Source: Fagopyrum homotropicum (taxonomy: Eukaryota > Streptophyta > Magnoliopsida > Caryophyllales > Polygonaceae). Taken from it: a DNA stretch of 64,000 bases. The notes below the pieces were generated by a model. It did no database searches, was not told the origin of the DNA, and saw nothing but the letters and a program-made list of their open reading frames with translations. Shown one piece after another: positions 11,466-22,840 of this stretch. The stretch lies in assembly GCA_033239125.1 (NCBI GenBank), contig BSWB01000002.1, positions 155,420,409 through 155,484,408 on the forward strand, read 5' to 3'. The translations under genes and the position numbers were made by a program. Numbering within the stretch: the stretch's first letter is position 1; each line of letters starts with the position of its first letter.

Positions 11466-14400
11466 ATGAAATAAATTTCATCATCATAGAGACGATTTGA
11501 CTTACTTAGAGATGCAAGAAATTGTAAGAAATCGTGACGTAAGTATCAAATACAATAGAGGTCTGAAATTTTAGACAAAAGAATTCTATGAAAGTGACAT
11601 TACAACACAACACCAGATAAAGGGAGGAATGTTAGAAAGGGATTTTTGGTGGACTAAGGAGTCCACAATAACTTCTCATTCACCTAAAGATCTGAGTTAC
11701 CAACAGTTACAGTTATATTAGATAACCGCAAACAGATGATGAACCAAGTAAGAATAATTGTGAAGACACGCTTACAAGTTATTGTGGAAACCTTGATAAA
11801 CTCATTGACGACAGATGAATGCTAGGACATCTCATAAGAGAACAAGAGAAGTACAGACTGTGCAAGGAACCAAAGGGGTATTGACAAAGAAACTGGAGAA
11901 GATAGATTCTCACCAAGTGTTTCAAACTTCAAAAGAGATTGAAGAACAATAAGTTCGTGATCTTATAAAAGGTCAACTACAGACTAGTTGGTAGTAACTG
12001 GGACATAAACGTGCGGGTCAACTAGTGGTAACTAGTTGGCATATAAGGAGAATAACCATAGACCTATGAAATAATTTTATAGACATCTGGAGGACCCTTC
12101 AAGAGATCAACGGCGACAAATGTGAAGTTAAATAGATACCAGTGCTAATACCCTTAATAGTAACATGAAGTGAGTTCGAACTAGTAACTCTAATTAAGAA
12201 CTTAAGAAGAAAGACTAGATGGCCAGGGATGACCCCTTATGTCATTGAGACCAAGGAAATTGTGTGAGTGAATTACTACCTACTGTCTAGGAAAAAGGTA
12301 CATATCACAACTAGTACAGATGAATTATAAAAGGAGAACTAGAGGAGTAAGTATACACTTTGATAAGGTTCTATGTCAGTCAAGACAGAGTGTGCGTAAC
12401 CATTCATACAAGGTAGGATGAGGATTCTCTTACGATAATTGGGGAAGAAACCCTTATGACCAAGAGATGCACAGAATGAAGACCTACAATTGAGAGTAAG
12501 AGTGAAGATAGACTCCACAAGTGTAGAGGAGTTTTGACCTCGTCAGAGATATAAGAAGTTGTAAGGAATGACGATACGAGTATCAAAAGGAATAAGAGGC
12601 CGGTAGCAGAGTCAATGGAGTTCAACAGAGCAATATTATAAATAACGCTAATGAAGGAACATGTAAGAATGACCTAGTGGACTGGTGAAAGAGAATTGGT
12701 CTAAGGAAACGGAAGTGGGGAGACCGAACGAACTAACAAAAGGGAAAGGATTAACCGAGTAGTTGTTACTTACTAGAAATTTTATGCCAATAGAGGTACG
12801 AGAAGAGCGAGTACGAGATATCGAGGTGAGTCAACTATAGACTAACCAATATCCATGGAGGATGTGCAAATGTTGCTGGTATTGATGATTTATGTGCCGT
12901 TAAGAGGAGATATTTGTGAATGTGGATTTTCGAGGTAGCTTTACCGACGCCTTGGAGGATTTCCTCTTATAAGCAACGACAACCTTCTTGGATGAACTAA
13001 GGTATAAAGAGAACCATGTTAGAGATTTCGTAATGGCTGGTTCAGATCAAACTCCGGTCGAGGTAAAGAGTTTGGATCCGTGTTAGAAGAATTCAAAAAA
13101 GTGAACGGGAGAGGTTGTCTTCTAACCGTTATCTTATATCTTGTAAGCAAGTAATGGAAGTTCTTGATACTTCATCCGTATATGACTCGTGGTAGAATCG
13201 GGAGGAGGAGTTTTGGGGTCAATCATTTTAGACTCAAGGAAAATGTCCTTATGGTTAACGGGTGACAACATAATTATCAAAGTAACACAGCGGAAGCGTG
13301 ATGGGTCCTAACCCACATAACAAGAAATTCGAGAGTACAGAAAATGACGTGTTGAGTGTAAGACGGTGATAATTGGTAAAATGCATTTTGTTTAGAAAGA
13401 ACGTGAAATAGGCTACGTGGAGTGACAGAAAATTTTGTAGAGGAACTGTATCACCATCTAGATAGATGAGAAAGTATGTGCACATAGAAGTATAGAAAGA
13501 GAGTGGTACCCCATTATAGATACAAGTGAAGCATGCCGACCTCGTCACATGTCGGCAGACAAGTAAATTGGGAACTTAATACCTAGCAGGGAACTTTAGA
13601 ATGAGTTTCTTGATGGAATGAAAAAGGAAGCTACGGGAGTGTACTTACAGACCAGTACTCGTACATATAGAAAGCATAATCTCAAGAGTAGAGTATAAGA
13701 AGAATTTTATACCAGAACAGATCCGAGTTGCGTTGCATGTCAGAGAAATATTATCGGTCTGATAGACGTGAGGGATATAAGAGTAGAATGTTGATGGTGT
13801 GTTAGCAGTTATCGAGCAATTAGGATCAAACGATGGTGAGGTAAGATTACCTTGTGCCTAGTGTTGTCATCGCGAATACATTCTATATCACCTAAGATTT
13901 CGATACTGCGTAAGAAGCTTGAGTGGAAGTAGAGATCTATATGGAAAGGTCCACTTGGGTGTGTGTTGTTTTGAGTTATATCAGTTTGAAAGCTTGATAA
14001 GAAGTAGGTGAAGAACCGTTAATTAAGGAACGATCCGATTATGTCACATTGAGGAAACCGGGCCAAGCAGTTTATATTACAAAGAGAATTAGACACTTAG
14101 TAAAGTGCCGACAGAAGTTTAAGATCATTAAGTCATAAGCGACAGTCGGGAACTTTCGAAAGGAAAAAGCAAGTGGGGCCAATGGAAGGAATGGTTTGGT
14201 AGAGTCATCAAAAGAGCTGATGAGGCCACTAGGGAGACCGAGGAGAGTATTAGACGTAATTATCCCGAGTTCTTTGCAGGGTTAGATGTCACTTCTGTAC
14301 CGATGAGTTAGTACTCGGATGTTGTGTGGTTTGACTTTTCATGTTCTTACCTTGGAGTGAGTGTTGTGTTTTATGTGATGTGTGTCCGAGTATGATGATT

Positions 14401-14518
14401 GAGTAGTGGCATGGTAGAAAACGGAAATTTTATGAAACTAAGATTTACAAAGGAGGTCGAATGATTAGTTACATTATTCTAAGTTTCGGGACGAAACTTA
14501 TTTTTAAGGAGGCACTGA
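10621..14518 (+). other. Retrotransposon interior without intact genes
   Basis: Roughly 3.9 kb in which all frames are broken. A 36-base A run lies at about 11429-11464. The only recognisable coding trace is at 14190-14285. The end carries TTTCGGGACGAAACTT and a short purine tract (AAGGAGG, 14506-14512) six bases before the right LTR, as in Tekay/Del-type gypsy elements. Confidence 0.75.
14190..14285 (+). pseudogene. Relic of the C-terminal end of a Ty3/gypsy polyprotein
   Basis: In frame from about 14216 the sequence reads ADEATRETEESIRRNYPEFF. This corresponds to the tail of plant gypsy polyproteins, where EATWE, then a charged stretch, then R-x-YP-x-LF closes the integrase region. The tryptophan of EATWE is arginine here. 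It is the only coding trace I could identify in the interior. Confidence 0.72.
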
Positions 14519-17500
14519 TGTAATACCCGAAAATTTTTTTTTATCTTCCGTTTAATACCGAGCAAACCGGATTTCGATCCGCTAACCTTAATCATTAAAA
14601 TAAAAGAAAATGATATTAAATTCTATCATTTTATGTGACGTTGATTCACATAAAATGATAACTTAATTAATTCCGTAAATAATTTCGTAAATAATTCCGT
14701 ACTTTTTTTTATAAAAATAAAAATCGAAGAGCGGTTCCGTGCGAATAATGATATAAGTATCCTTCTATATTAGTAGATGAACAAACCCGGCCCAATTTGC
14801 TGGCCCGTGTTTCTTCAGCCGGCCCAAACCTTACCCTAACCTTATCCTTAATTAAGTTTTAACCTAATTAATTAATCCTAACTACTGAGCAGCAGTATCA
14901 GCCGGTCGTGGCTTCTTCTCCCCTTTCTTCTTCTTCAACAGCGACGGAACGCTTCTCCCCGGGCCAACACACACGCAGTCACCGGCGTCGGAGGACCCTC
15001 GTCGACCGCTCCTTCATCGTTAGAACTTCCCCATCGTGCGGGCCGAAAGCCTCGGTTGCTCTTCCTTGTACGCTGAAACCTGGAGGCCGCTAGGACCCAA
15101 GGACTTCCCTCACCGATCTGCCGAGCGTTGGAATCGGACCAGACAATAGGAGCAGCTACATACAACCGGGGACCCTTCACCGTCGTTGCTGTTGCCGCCT
15201 GCAGTGAACGTGGGATCAAAGAAGCCCATCCGGCCTGAGTCGGAAGGGAGAGGCGGACCAATTCTCTTGCACCTCTGATTCGGATATCACGGACTGCAAC
15301 CGCCGGTAAGCCAGCCCTTCCTACTGCTCCTCTCTTTCCTACACATCAAAGCATGGATCTGATGTAGGGCCATTACGTAGCAGCAGTAAACTAGCATTTC
15401 CGTCGACAATAGCAATCGCCGGACTCCTTCTTAGCCGACAGTCATCGGACTCCCTCAACCACTGCAGTGGGGTAAGCAGGTCTCATTCTTGCTTTCATTT
15501 ACACACTTGAGGATAGATTTTGTGGTGGATTGCAGAAGTTATAGGTGGGAGATGGACATGAATCGATGGAGGTCATAGATGGGAGGTGTACACAGTTGGG
15601 TGTAGATCACCTAGTTGGTAAAAGTGCTGGAGAGAATCGAACCTAGGATGTATGGGTAGAGGGGTTCTTGTTTGTTTTGAAGTTTGTTGTCAGTGGGAGT
15701 CGAAGTTGAGACCTTTGTCCTTGCCCTTTTATTTCCAGATTTTGATGTTGGACCTACAGACTTTGAGGAGTTATTTCTATGCTGTAGGATGATCATCCAC
15801 CGTTGATTTTTTGATATTTTGTAGATTGAAATACTTAGTTTAATGTGTTAAAATTTGGGAGAAAGTTAACGGTCGGATTAGAACTTATAAGGTCCCGAAG
15901 TTGGCTATTCATGCAGTTTTCTTTTAGTGTGCTGAGTTTGAGGAAATTTGCTTGAGATGCAGTTTTGTGGAATACATTTGGAGGAGTTATTGACTTCTGT
16001 TAGACTTGAATTTCGGACACGTTATAGTTGATATAGTATAGTAGATCATACTAAAATTTGAGAGGCATCCAGCGAGTGGTTTGGGATTTACGATTTTTCC
16101 AAGATTGAGTCGTAAGCAGTTTTTCTGTTGTGCTGAAATTCGGTTTTGGGAGATAGTTTTAAATAGGATTTTGATCTCCTTTGCAGCTAAATTTTGGATA
16201 TATTATAGATAAGATTTTATAGTAGAACATATTAAAATTTGGGATAAATCCAGTGAGTGGTTTAGGAGTTATGATTTTTCAAAGTCGACTCAGATTTGGG
16301 CTAAGTATAGAATTTGTAAAGGGAGTAGTCAACTTTAGGAATTTTTATAAAACTGTTGAATGAACAGTTTGGAGAAATTCTTTCTCCTAAAGTTAGATAG
16401 AACCTCATAGATGATCTAGAGCATTAATTCGGAATTATTATAAGCTGTTAAGAATTTTATATTTAGAACCGAAGTTAGACCTTTACAATTCTTCCGGAAA
16501 ATAGAAACATAGAAAAAAATGTCAGTTTGGAACCAAATAAAATTTTAGGAGTTAGAAAATAAATTTAGAACCTCAAATAGGAGATTAGACATGAATTCTA
16601 GATTTTTCGAGAATTTCGGGACCAAGGGTAAAATGGTCATTTTACCCTAAATTAACACTGTAACTAGTTATGTCTTAATACATCATTCGATCTTAGAAGT
16701 TTTAGACTTCTAACTACGTGAGAGTGTGCTAATACACTTATCGCCTTTGACAGGCAACGGAGTTGCTACAGTTTACAGAACGAGTGGTTTACAAAGAGTC
16801 GAGCTGTATATCAGGTAAGTCCTTTGGGCTTACTTAGCTGACTTCTAAATATGAGTATAAATGATGATGGTGGTGTGTGATTGAAATGTTAGAGAAATAG
16901 GTTGTGATATATATTTACCGACCTATATTTTGGCCTAAGAGTAACGGGCGGTGGCATTCTGCTCAGTAGCTCGCGGGGCGCTGGGGGTTTCTTTCGGGAC
17001 TAGTCCATACGTGGTTTGTAGTGATGCTACCAATGGAAGTCAGCTAGACCTACACCAGTTGGATAAGGAACGGAGGCGAGAACTAATAATAATTCTCGTG
17101 CCACAACTTAAATTGAATAATGTGAATCACTTAAATAATAGATAATAAACGGTTGAGTGTCAGTATGATGTTTGTTTATTTTTGTTTCTGCTTGTGTTTG
17201 TGCTGTTATCATTTTGCTTATATTTGGATAGTTAGCTAACGGTTTATCCGTGTTGTAGATCTGTAGAGATAGACAGTTGCAGAGAGATCCGGAACGGATG
17301 GTCAGCCGGGTCCACGTACTCAGTAGATGGGGACGGGGGAGTCTTCCATACGTCATGCATGTTATGTATCTTATATATGTTTGTAAGGCTGTCACATGTG
17401 TACGTTTATACCATTAAAAATATTATGTTTTAGAAAGTGTTTTAAATACATTTGTGCCTTGTTGTAAGATCCAAGTAATGTTGTTGTTAAACCAAGGTCG

Positions 17501-17560
17501 GGACCCATTGTGAGGTCCTAACCAGTAGCTCCCCGAGTTCCGAGAATTTGGGGTGTTACA
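14519..17560 (+). repeat. Right LTR (3,042 bp)
   Basis: Same termini and content as the left LTR but lacking its 24-bp extra block. It is followed by the target duplication ATGAT at 17561-17565. The LTR end lies 44 bp from the stop codon of the RPA1-like gene on the opposite strand. Confidence 0.95.
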
Positions 17561-17604
17561 ATGATAATTGAAAATCACAAAACAAACAAACTCCATGGGA
17601 CACT

Positions 17605-18194
17605 TCACTTCTCTTGCTTCACAACCACTGGATTAGCAATCTCATCAGTTTCATTGTTGAATGATTCATCGAGGTTAATAACACGAACATCCATGTTCAA
17701 TTTCCTTCGGATTGGAGTCTCTATCAGAGTGGAAACATTAGACATAGGCGAATCATCTTCATACGAGTGGCTCCTTTTAGAGGGGGTCATAGAACCAAGA
17801 TCAACAAAGTCTTTGTCCCTACGAATTGTTCCAACAGTAGGTCCGCCATTGATGTCCTGTCAATTAATAGATATATGGTATATACTTGTTGATACCTCCT
17901 TAGTTAATAAAGAACTAATAAGACAACATATTAAAATTAAGTTTATATAGTACCTGTTGAGTATCCTGTAGAATCTTGTATTCATTCATGATAGAAAAAT
18001 CGTCACATATATGAGTAACAGTAAATCCTGCAGCTGTGTTACTTGACTGACTAATATTATACTCAGTTATAGCAATTTTAAACAGGAAAGTCTTGTGTAA
18101 TAACCCCTTTAGCTCCACTGGAATCGAATGGATATCACAATCCTGAAATAAAAAAACGTCATGTCTAAGATTTATACAGTCTAAAATAATTGTG

Positions 18195-18243
<49 letters not shown>

Positions 18244-20340
18244 CAGGTAGATATATTACCACATTAAGGCTGTCTTGAATGGACACCACTGATTTTTTTA
18301 CAAGTTGCATAACTTGTTTCTCAAACATAATAAACACTGCATTTGATGTATGATCAGCAACTTTTAAGTGCAGTTTGTACCTAGTAAGATAGTTAGCAGT
18401 TAGCATGAATCACATATTTTATCATGTAATTTAGATGGAATATAATTTTAATACGAATACCTTGGAACAACAAATTTGACCGATGAATCACACTTTTTGC
18501 AAAAGTACTTGCTTCCATCAACTTCCACCTTTGATTTGCATGTTTTACATGAATTGTAAAACCATCCAAATATGTCATCAAAGTCCTCAATTGTTGCCAT
18601 GGTCACACATATACACTTCTAATCAAATAAATACATAACATATTGTTTAGTAAATAAGAATAGAATTTTAATTATATTAGTTTGATGAGGATTACCTCTT
18701 GTGTGTATAGTATGTCCTGCAATGTTTTTCTTGGATATTGGCTGAGAAATATTTCAGATACAGAGAATGATGGGGTGCCCGCATCGGTTGGGATGACAAC
18801 TGAAGATACAACCTCCTCAGACATAGGGAATCTAAATAATTGAAAGGGTAGACAACTGTTATGAATGTTTGATCAACAAATATTTCAATAATATATAATC
18901 ATCTTGAACACCAAAGAATATTACCTCTCTTTGAAGTTCTTAATATCTGATATTTCCAAATCATTGATGATAATCTTGGTAGCTCCTTTGGTGTTGGAAA
19001 TATATTTTTCACCTATTTTTTTCGAATATTAAAAAATAGTAAATTTATTATTTAATAATTATAAATTGTAAAACAGTTATTTTTAAATAGGAAAAAATAC
19101 TTTTAGAAATAAATATAACCTCCAAATTCTTTGACATTAGCAAAATGTATGATAACAACAATATCTTGATTAATATGGAAGTCTGTTCCAAGTGAATCAA
19201 ACTGATGTGCATATGAATCCCATAAAGTACACTTCATCATCTCATTTCTGAAAATTTACACATTATTGAGTATATGATCAATGTAACAAATTTGATGTAC
19301 ACAAAGTATGATATAAATAAATGTATGCTTACCGAGAGCTCCGCATGTAGATATTTCTTCTTTCATATTGGGAATCGATTGGTCCAATAGCAGAAAGATG
19401 ACCAATGATGTCTTTGTAAATAGAAAACATAGGAAACATATAGACTAAATTATTGATACATATAAATAACCTTGTTAAAAATTATCATAATATGTATATG
19501 GTACTTACCAATCAAGTGCTTATTGCTAGCAACATTCATGTTGTGGATTGTATCATAATCCACAAATTGAAAGGCATACATTGGAATCTCAGGTTTGAGT
19601 ATTGGACTAAATACACTATAATTGTTCAAGACAATCTTATATGGTAGCTGGCTGTATCTAATTTTAGTTAAGAACTTTGATACCATAAAACTGCTAAGAA
19701 TATATGTAGATCCTTCAGATATGTGTTCAAGTGTATCCATCCATCTCTTAGGGATATTAGCATGAATCCTATTGCCCTGTTTATAAGAAACATAAAGTAA
19801 TCTATTAGAAAACTGAATGTTGAAAATAGCATCATGGCATTTATTAATAACAGGTTCAAGTAAAACATCATCCAACACCCTCTTGATCACTCAGGAGACA
19901 ATTCAGTAAACAACTACAGAATATCAGAATAATTGTTTTATAATTATGTTGAATGGTTTATGATAACAAATCATGAAAAATATGGACAAAATTTACATTT
20001 ACCTTCATATCAATAAGAATCATATCTTTAGAATAATAATCATGCGGATTCTCGTAAACAGGTGATTTCCAAATGTGACTGACACGTACAACAATTTTCC
20101 ATTGAATGGAACTGTTGACTCTTAGTTCTTCTAGTAGATAACTATCCTTCATTGAACCTAAAATATAAACATAATAGTTACAGTAAGATGATATTAATGA
20201 TATATACACAATTAACTACAGAAAATCGTGAACAAATATTAGGTTTAAGAGAACTAACCAAAATTGATCTCAGTGTTCTTCAAAGTCTTGCTGCTGTAAT
20301 TCTCGAGATGCTGCGTGTTATTTCTAGGCGGTGTAGGCAT
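17605..20340 (-). CDS. RPA1-like single-strand DNA-binding protein (551 aa, 11 exons)
   Basis: Eleven exons join in frame: 20340-20259, 20157-20003, 19776-19509, 19411-19333, 19247-19120, 19012-18925, 18831-18696, 18618-18461, 18380-18260, 18142-17954 and 17856-17605. All introns are GT-AG. The 551-residue product has the RPA1 domain order. A first OB fold contains GNRIHANIPKRW (from about residue 80). A second contains MMKCTLWDSYAHQFDSL. A third opens with VTMATIEDFD and carries a zinc ribbon with cysteines 336, 339, 352 and 355, then RYKLHLKVADHTSNAVFIMF. The last 80 residues are a less conserved charged tail. RPA1 coats single-stranded DNA; plant Helitrons often carry such a gene, presumably to protect the displaced strand. 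No stop or frameshift interrupts it. It is the gene nearest the Helitron 5' end. It could still be a captured host paralogue. Confidence 0.87.
18197..18237. repeat. (AT)n microsatellite in an intron
   Basis: An uninterrupted AT dinucleotide run inside the ninth intron of the RPA1-like gene. It creates a spurious run of alternating I and Y in translation. Confidence 0.97.
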
Positions 20341-21560
20341 CTTTTATAGTGTTTTGTTTACTAAATATTTAAATTGATATTATTTTCATCGAATCTTACC
20401 TGCATGATATTGTTGTTGGATGATCTTATCTGTCATAGCTATTTGGTAAATCTTATAGTTACTATATTATTTTATGAATTTCAACCAATTGATTTTACAA
20501 ATCAAAACAGTTGAATGGATATCTTTTTGTTAGTTACTATGGATCAAGGTGTGATTGTTGATTAGTTCTGATCTAATTAGTTAAACGAATATGTTGTTAC
20601 TTATTATAAAAAACAGTAAAATGTAGGTAATTAACAATATTAATTAATGGCAGAGTAATTAAAATTATATAGAAACAGTTAGAAGATATATATATATAAA
20701 TTATGCCGATTTGTGTATCTAAGAATATAGATTTGGTAACAAAAACAGATCATATTGTTATAACTGTATTTGATTCTTGAAAATAGATATCGTCTTCCTT
20801 GTTTGAACTGTTCCTGGTGAAAGTATTATGGAATTTATGAAGATAATAGTTATGTTTTTGTTGAACATTAATAACTTTTTCAATATAATAGATAAATATA
20901 AATTGGATATGCAAATTAATCAATGGATGTGGAATGATTCTATCTTTCTGTTGTGCTATTTTTGAAATGGATTTGTGTATGTGTGTTAACTTGGAATGTA
21001 GTGTGAATATATCTAGAATATATGTTGGAGATTTCCGAGAATTGACATGATGATCTTCAAGCAGATTAATATTTTGGTATCACAACATTGTGAAGTGGAG
21101 ATGGTGTCAAGTTTTATCAGAAATTGTGTTAATATTGCACTGTTGGACTGAGATGAAGATGGTGTCAAGTTTTATCAGAAATTGTGTTAATATTGCACTG
21201 TTGGACTGAGATGGAGATGATGTGAAGATGGATCATAATTTATGACTATGGTGAGATAGAATGGTGTCAAGATAAATTTGTTAATTATTTTGTTTTTTAG
21301 ATGAAATGGTGTCAATTATAGATCCTTGTGTATGCAGATGTTGTCCACTTGGCTGTAAATTTGTGATGTGTAAATATCTTTGCTGAATTGGAATGATGAT
21401 ATGTTATATATTTTGTTTTTGATTTAAGATTGTGAATTGATAATGGCAAATTTGTAATTAATTATGGCAATTTTGTAAATAAATGGCAAAAAGTCCTAGG
21501 TGGCATGTTTAATGGGTTGACATGTGGCATAAGGGGGTTGTGTTTTAGTAGTATATATAG
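20341..21560. other. Helitron 5' region upstream of the RPA1-like gene
   Basis: AT-rich, with no gene seen. It should contain the promoter of the RPA1-like gene. A unit of about 62 bp is tandemly duplicated at 21096-21219 (GGTGTCAAGTTTTATCAGAA, then TTGCACTGTTGGACTGAGAT, twice). Near the terminus the words TTTTGTAAAT and AATTTGTAAT and the GCCACATGTC block recur in plant Helitron 5' ends. Confidence 0.5.
21096..21219. repeat. Perfect or near-perfect tandem duplication, about 62-bp unit
   Basis: Two adjacent copies containing GTGTCAAGTTTTATCAGAAA and ATATTGCACTGTTGGACTGA differ at most at the junction. The lack of divergence suggests a recent replication slip. Confidence 0.9.
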
Positions 21561-21628
21561 ATTCGTTTAGTTAAAATTAATTTTTTGTAGAATATGTAAT
21601 TTAACATGTAAAGCTAGTGTAACTTATA

Positions 21629-22027
21629 CTATTGTATTACCCGTATTTTGTGCGGGTTCAGTTTTAATAAATATTTAATACTTAGAATAATAAATATGTA
21701 ATACTTAGAAATTTATATGTATATTTTGTAAAATAAAAATCCGAAAAATAAAATTATAATTAATATTATGATTTTTAATTCTTTGTTAAGTATTTATCTC
21801 TTCTAATTAATTATATTTTTAAATTGATTTGTTAAGATATGCTTGTTAGTAAAAAAAATCGTAAAAGTTTAAAAACTATTTTTATCAAAATATTTTTAAA
21901 AAATTTAGAAATCAATTTCCAATTTATATTAACATTTAGAAATCACTTTTAAAATAATTTTTATCCTTCGAGAAATCTGACGTTGACACGTGGCAATAGA
22001 GGCTCCTGCTTTAATATATATATAAGA
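21629..22027 (-). mobile_element. Non-autonomous Helitron, 399 bp
   Basis: On the minus strand it starts A|TCTTATATATATATTAAAGC at 22027 and continues with GCCACGTGTCAACGTC, a typical plant Helitron 5' end. It ends after a hairpin (ACCCG stem at 21639-21643 pairing with CGGGT at 21653-21657) with ATAG followed by T at 21629, a one-base variant of the usual CTAG|T. There is no coding sequence and no target duplication, as expected. It lies 67 bp from the 5' end of the large Helitron, in the same orientation. Confidence 0.75.
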
Positions 22028-22342
22028 TTGTTTGGTTGTGTAGAAGTATTTGTGTAATGTACTTATGTCAAGTTAGAAAATATACCCAAAAGATATTGTG
22101 AAAAACAAAAAAATAAAAATAAAAAATCCAACGACGTACATTGAGTTCTGGCGCCAAAGTTTAAAACTTATTCAGATACAATGCTATCATGCACGATTAA
22201 AAAAAGTTTTGGGGAGCGGCTTCCTGACGTCCGACTTCTAAAAAGTAAAAAATTTGGGCGCGGCACTTTGTAAATTTTCTCGATAACAAGTAAATTGAAA
22301 ACCATATAAATAACACGCCCATTGAATATTATGAGGTCTTAA

Positions 22343-22345
<3 letters not shown>
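22028..22345. other. AT-rich spacer
   Basis: No gene or repeat boundary recognised. Confidence 0.4.

Positions 22346-22412
<67 letters not shown>
22346..22412. repeat. (TA)n microsatellite, about 33 units
   Basis: Uninterrupted TA dinucleotide run. The I/Y-rich frame over it is not a gene. Confidence 0.98.
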
Positions 22413-22417
<5 letters not shown>

Positions 22418-22580
22418 GTTAATTATGCAAATCAATGGAGAAGATATGGATATGTTTTAGGGCAATTGCACTAATTTAATCTTATTAAGTGATTAAAGAT
22501 CTCATCTCAAATTTTTATATAATTTGACTATTTATTTTTAAACTTTCCATATAATCATATATAACTTATCTCTTACTCTT

Positions 22581-22840
22581 AATGCGGCTTCTGCTAAGGT
22601 GGTTAAATGTGAGAGAGTTTGTATTGAAAACTAACTTGCGTTTCTTCCGTTCGCTTTTGACACTTTTGATTTTCTTGCGCCCGATGCTATTGAAATTTTC
22701 AAGAGGACGCAACGAGTCTTGTATGGCAACGTTATGTCTCTTTGGTCTTTTGATGTTGTTTTTAAAAGGATCATATTTGTTATTCATAAAGGGTTGACGG
22801 GACAACTTATTGCACGACTTCTTTCTAACTCGATGTAATT
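22581..22840 (+). pseudogene. Decayed plant repeat-associated coding tail
   Basis: With frameshifts the plus strand reads AASAKVVKCERVC, then AFLPFAFDTFDFLAPDAIEI, then KGLTGQLIARLL. This ordered set (histidine/lysine-rich start, F-x-PFAFDTFGFLAP, then QKGLAAQLVARL) is a conserved tail I recall from many plant repeat-derived reading frames, often next to reverse transcriptase relics. The exact parent family is uncertain. Confidence 0.45.

Larger units (their letters stand above)
7540..17560 (+). mobile_element. LTR retrotransposon without intact genes (LARD-like, Ty3/gypsy-derived)
   Basis: The element is 10,021 bp. It has 3,066-bp and 3,042-bp LTRs starting TGTAATACCC and ending GGGTGTTACA, and a perfect 5-bp target duplication (ATGAT at 7535-7539 and 17561-17565). 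A primer-binding site complementary to initiator tRNA-Met follows the left LTR and a purine tract precedes the right one. The 3.9-kb interior has no open gag or pol. A remnant of the C-terminal end of a gypsy polyprotein and the block TTTCGGGACGAAACTT before the purine tract point to a chromovirus (Tekay/Del-like) ancestor. Movement would need proteins from a relative. Near-identical LTRs indicate a recent insertion. It sits in the 3' flank of the RPA1-like Helitron gene. Confidence 0.93.
1..21561 (-). mobile_element. Large autonomous-type Helitron, 3' part outside window
   Basis: Read on the minus strand, the element begins with TC at 21561 (TCTATATATACTAC), preceded by A, as expected for insertion between A and T. 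The next bases, with a GCCACATGTCAACCC stretch, resemble the 5' ends of plant Helitrons. Downstream on the same strand come an RPA1-like gene, a captured transcription-factor fragment, a second RPA-like gene and the Rep/helicase gene, which runs off the window at position 1, so the 3' hairpin and CTRR end are not visible. Without the 10-kb retrotransposon inserted at 7540-17560, at least 11.5 kb of Helitron remains. Rep/helicase plus RPA-like genes is a known cargo of autonomous plant Helitrons. That all four genes belong to one element, not two abutting Helitrons, is inferred from shared strand and the absence of another visible terminus. Confidence 0.68.
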
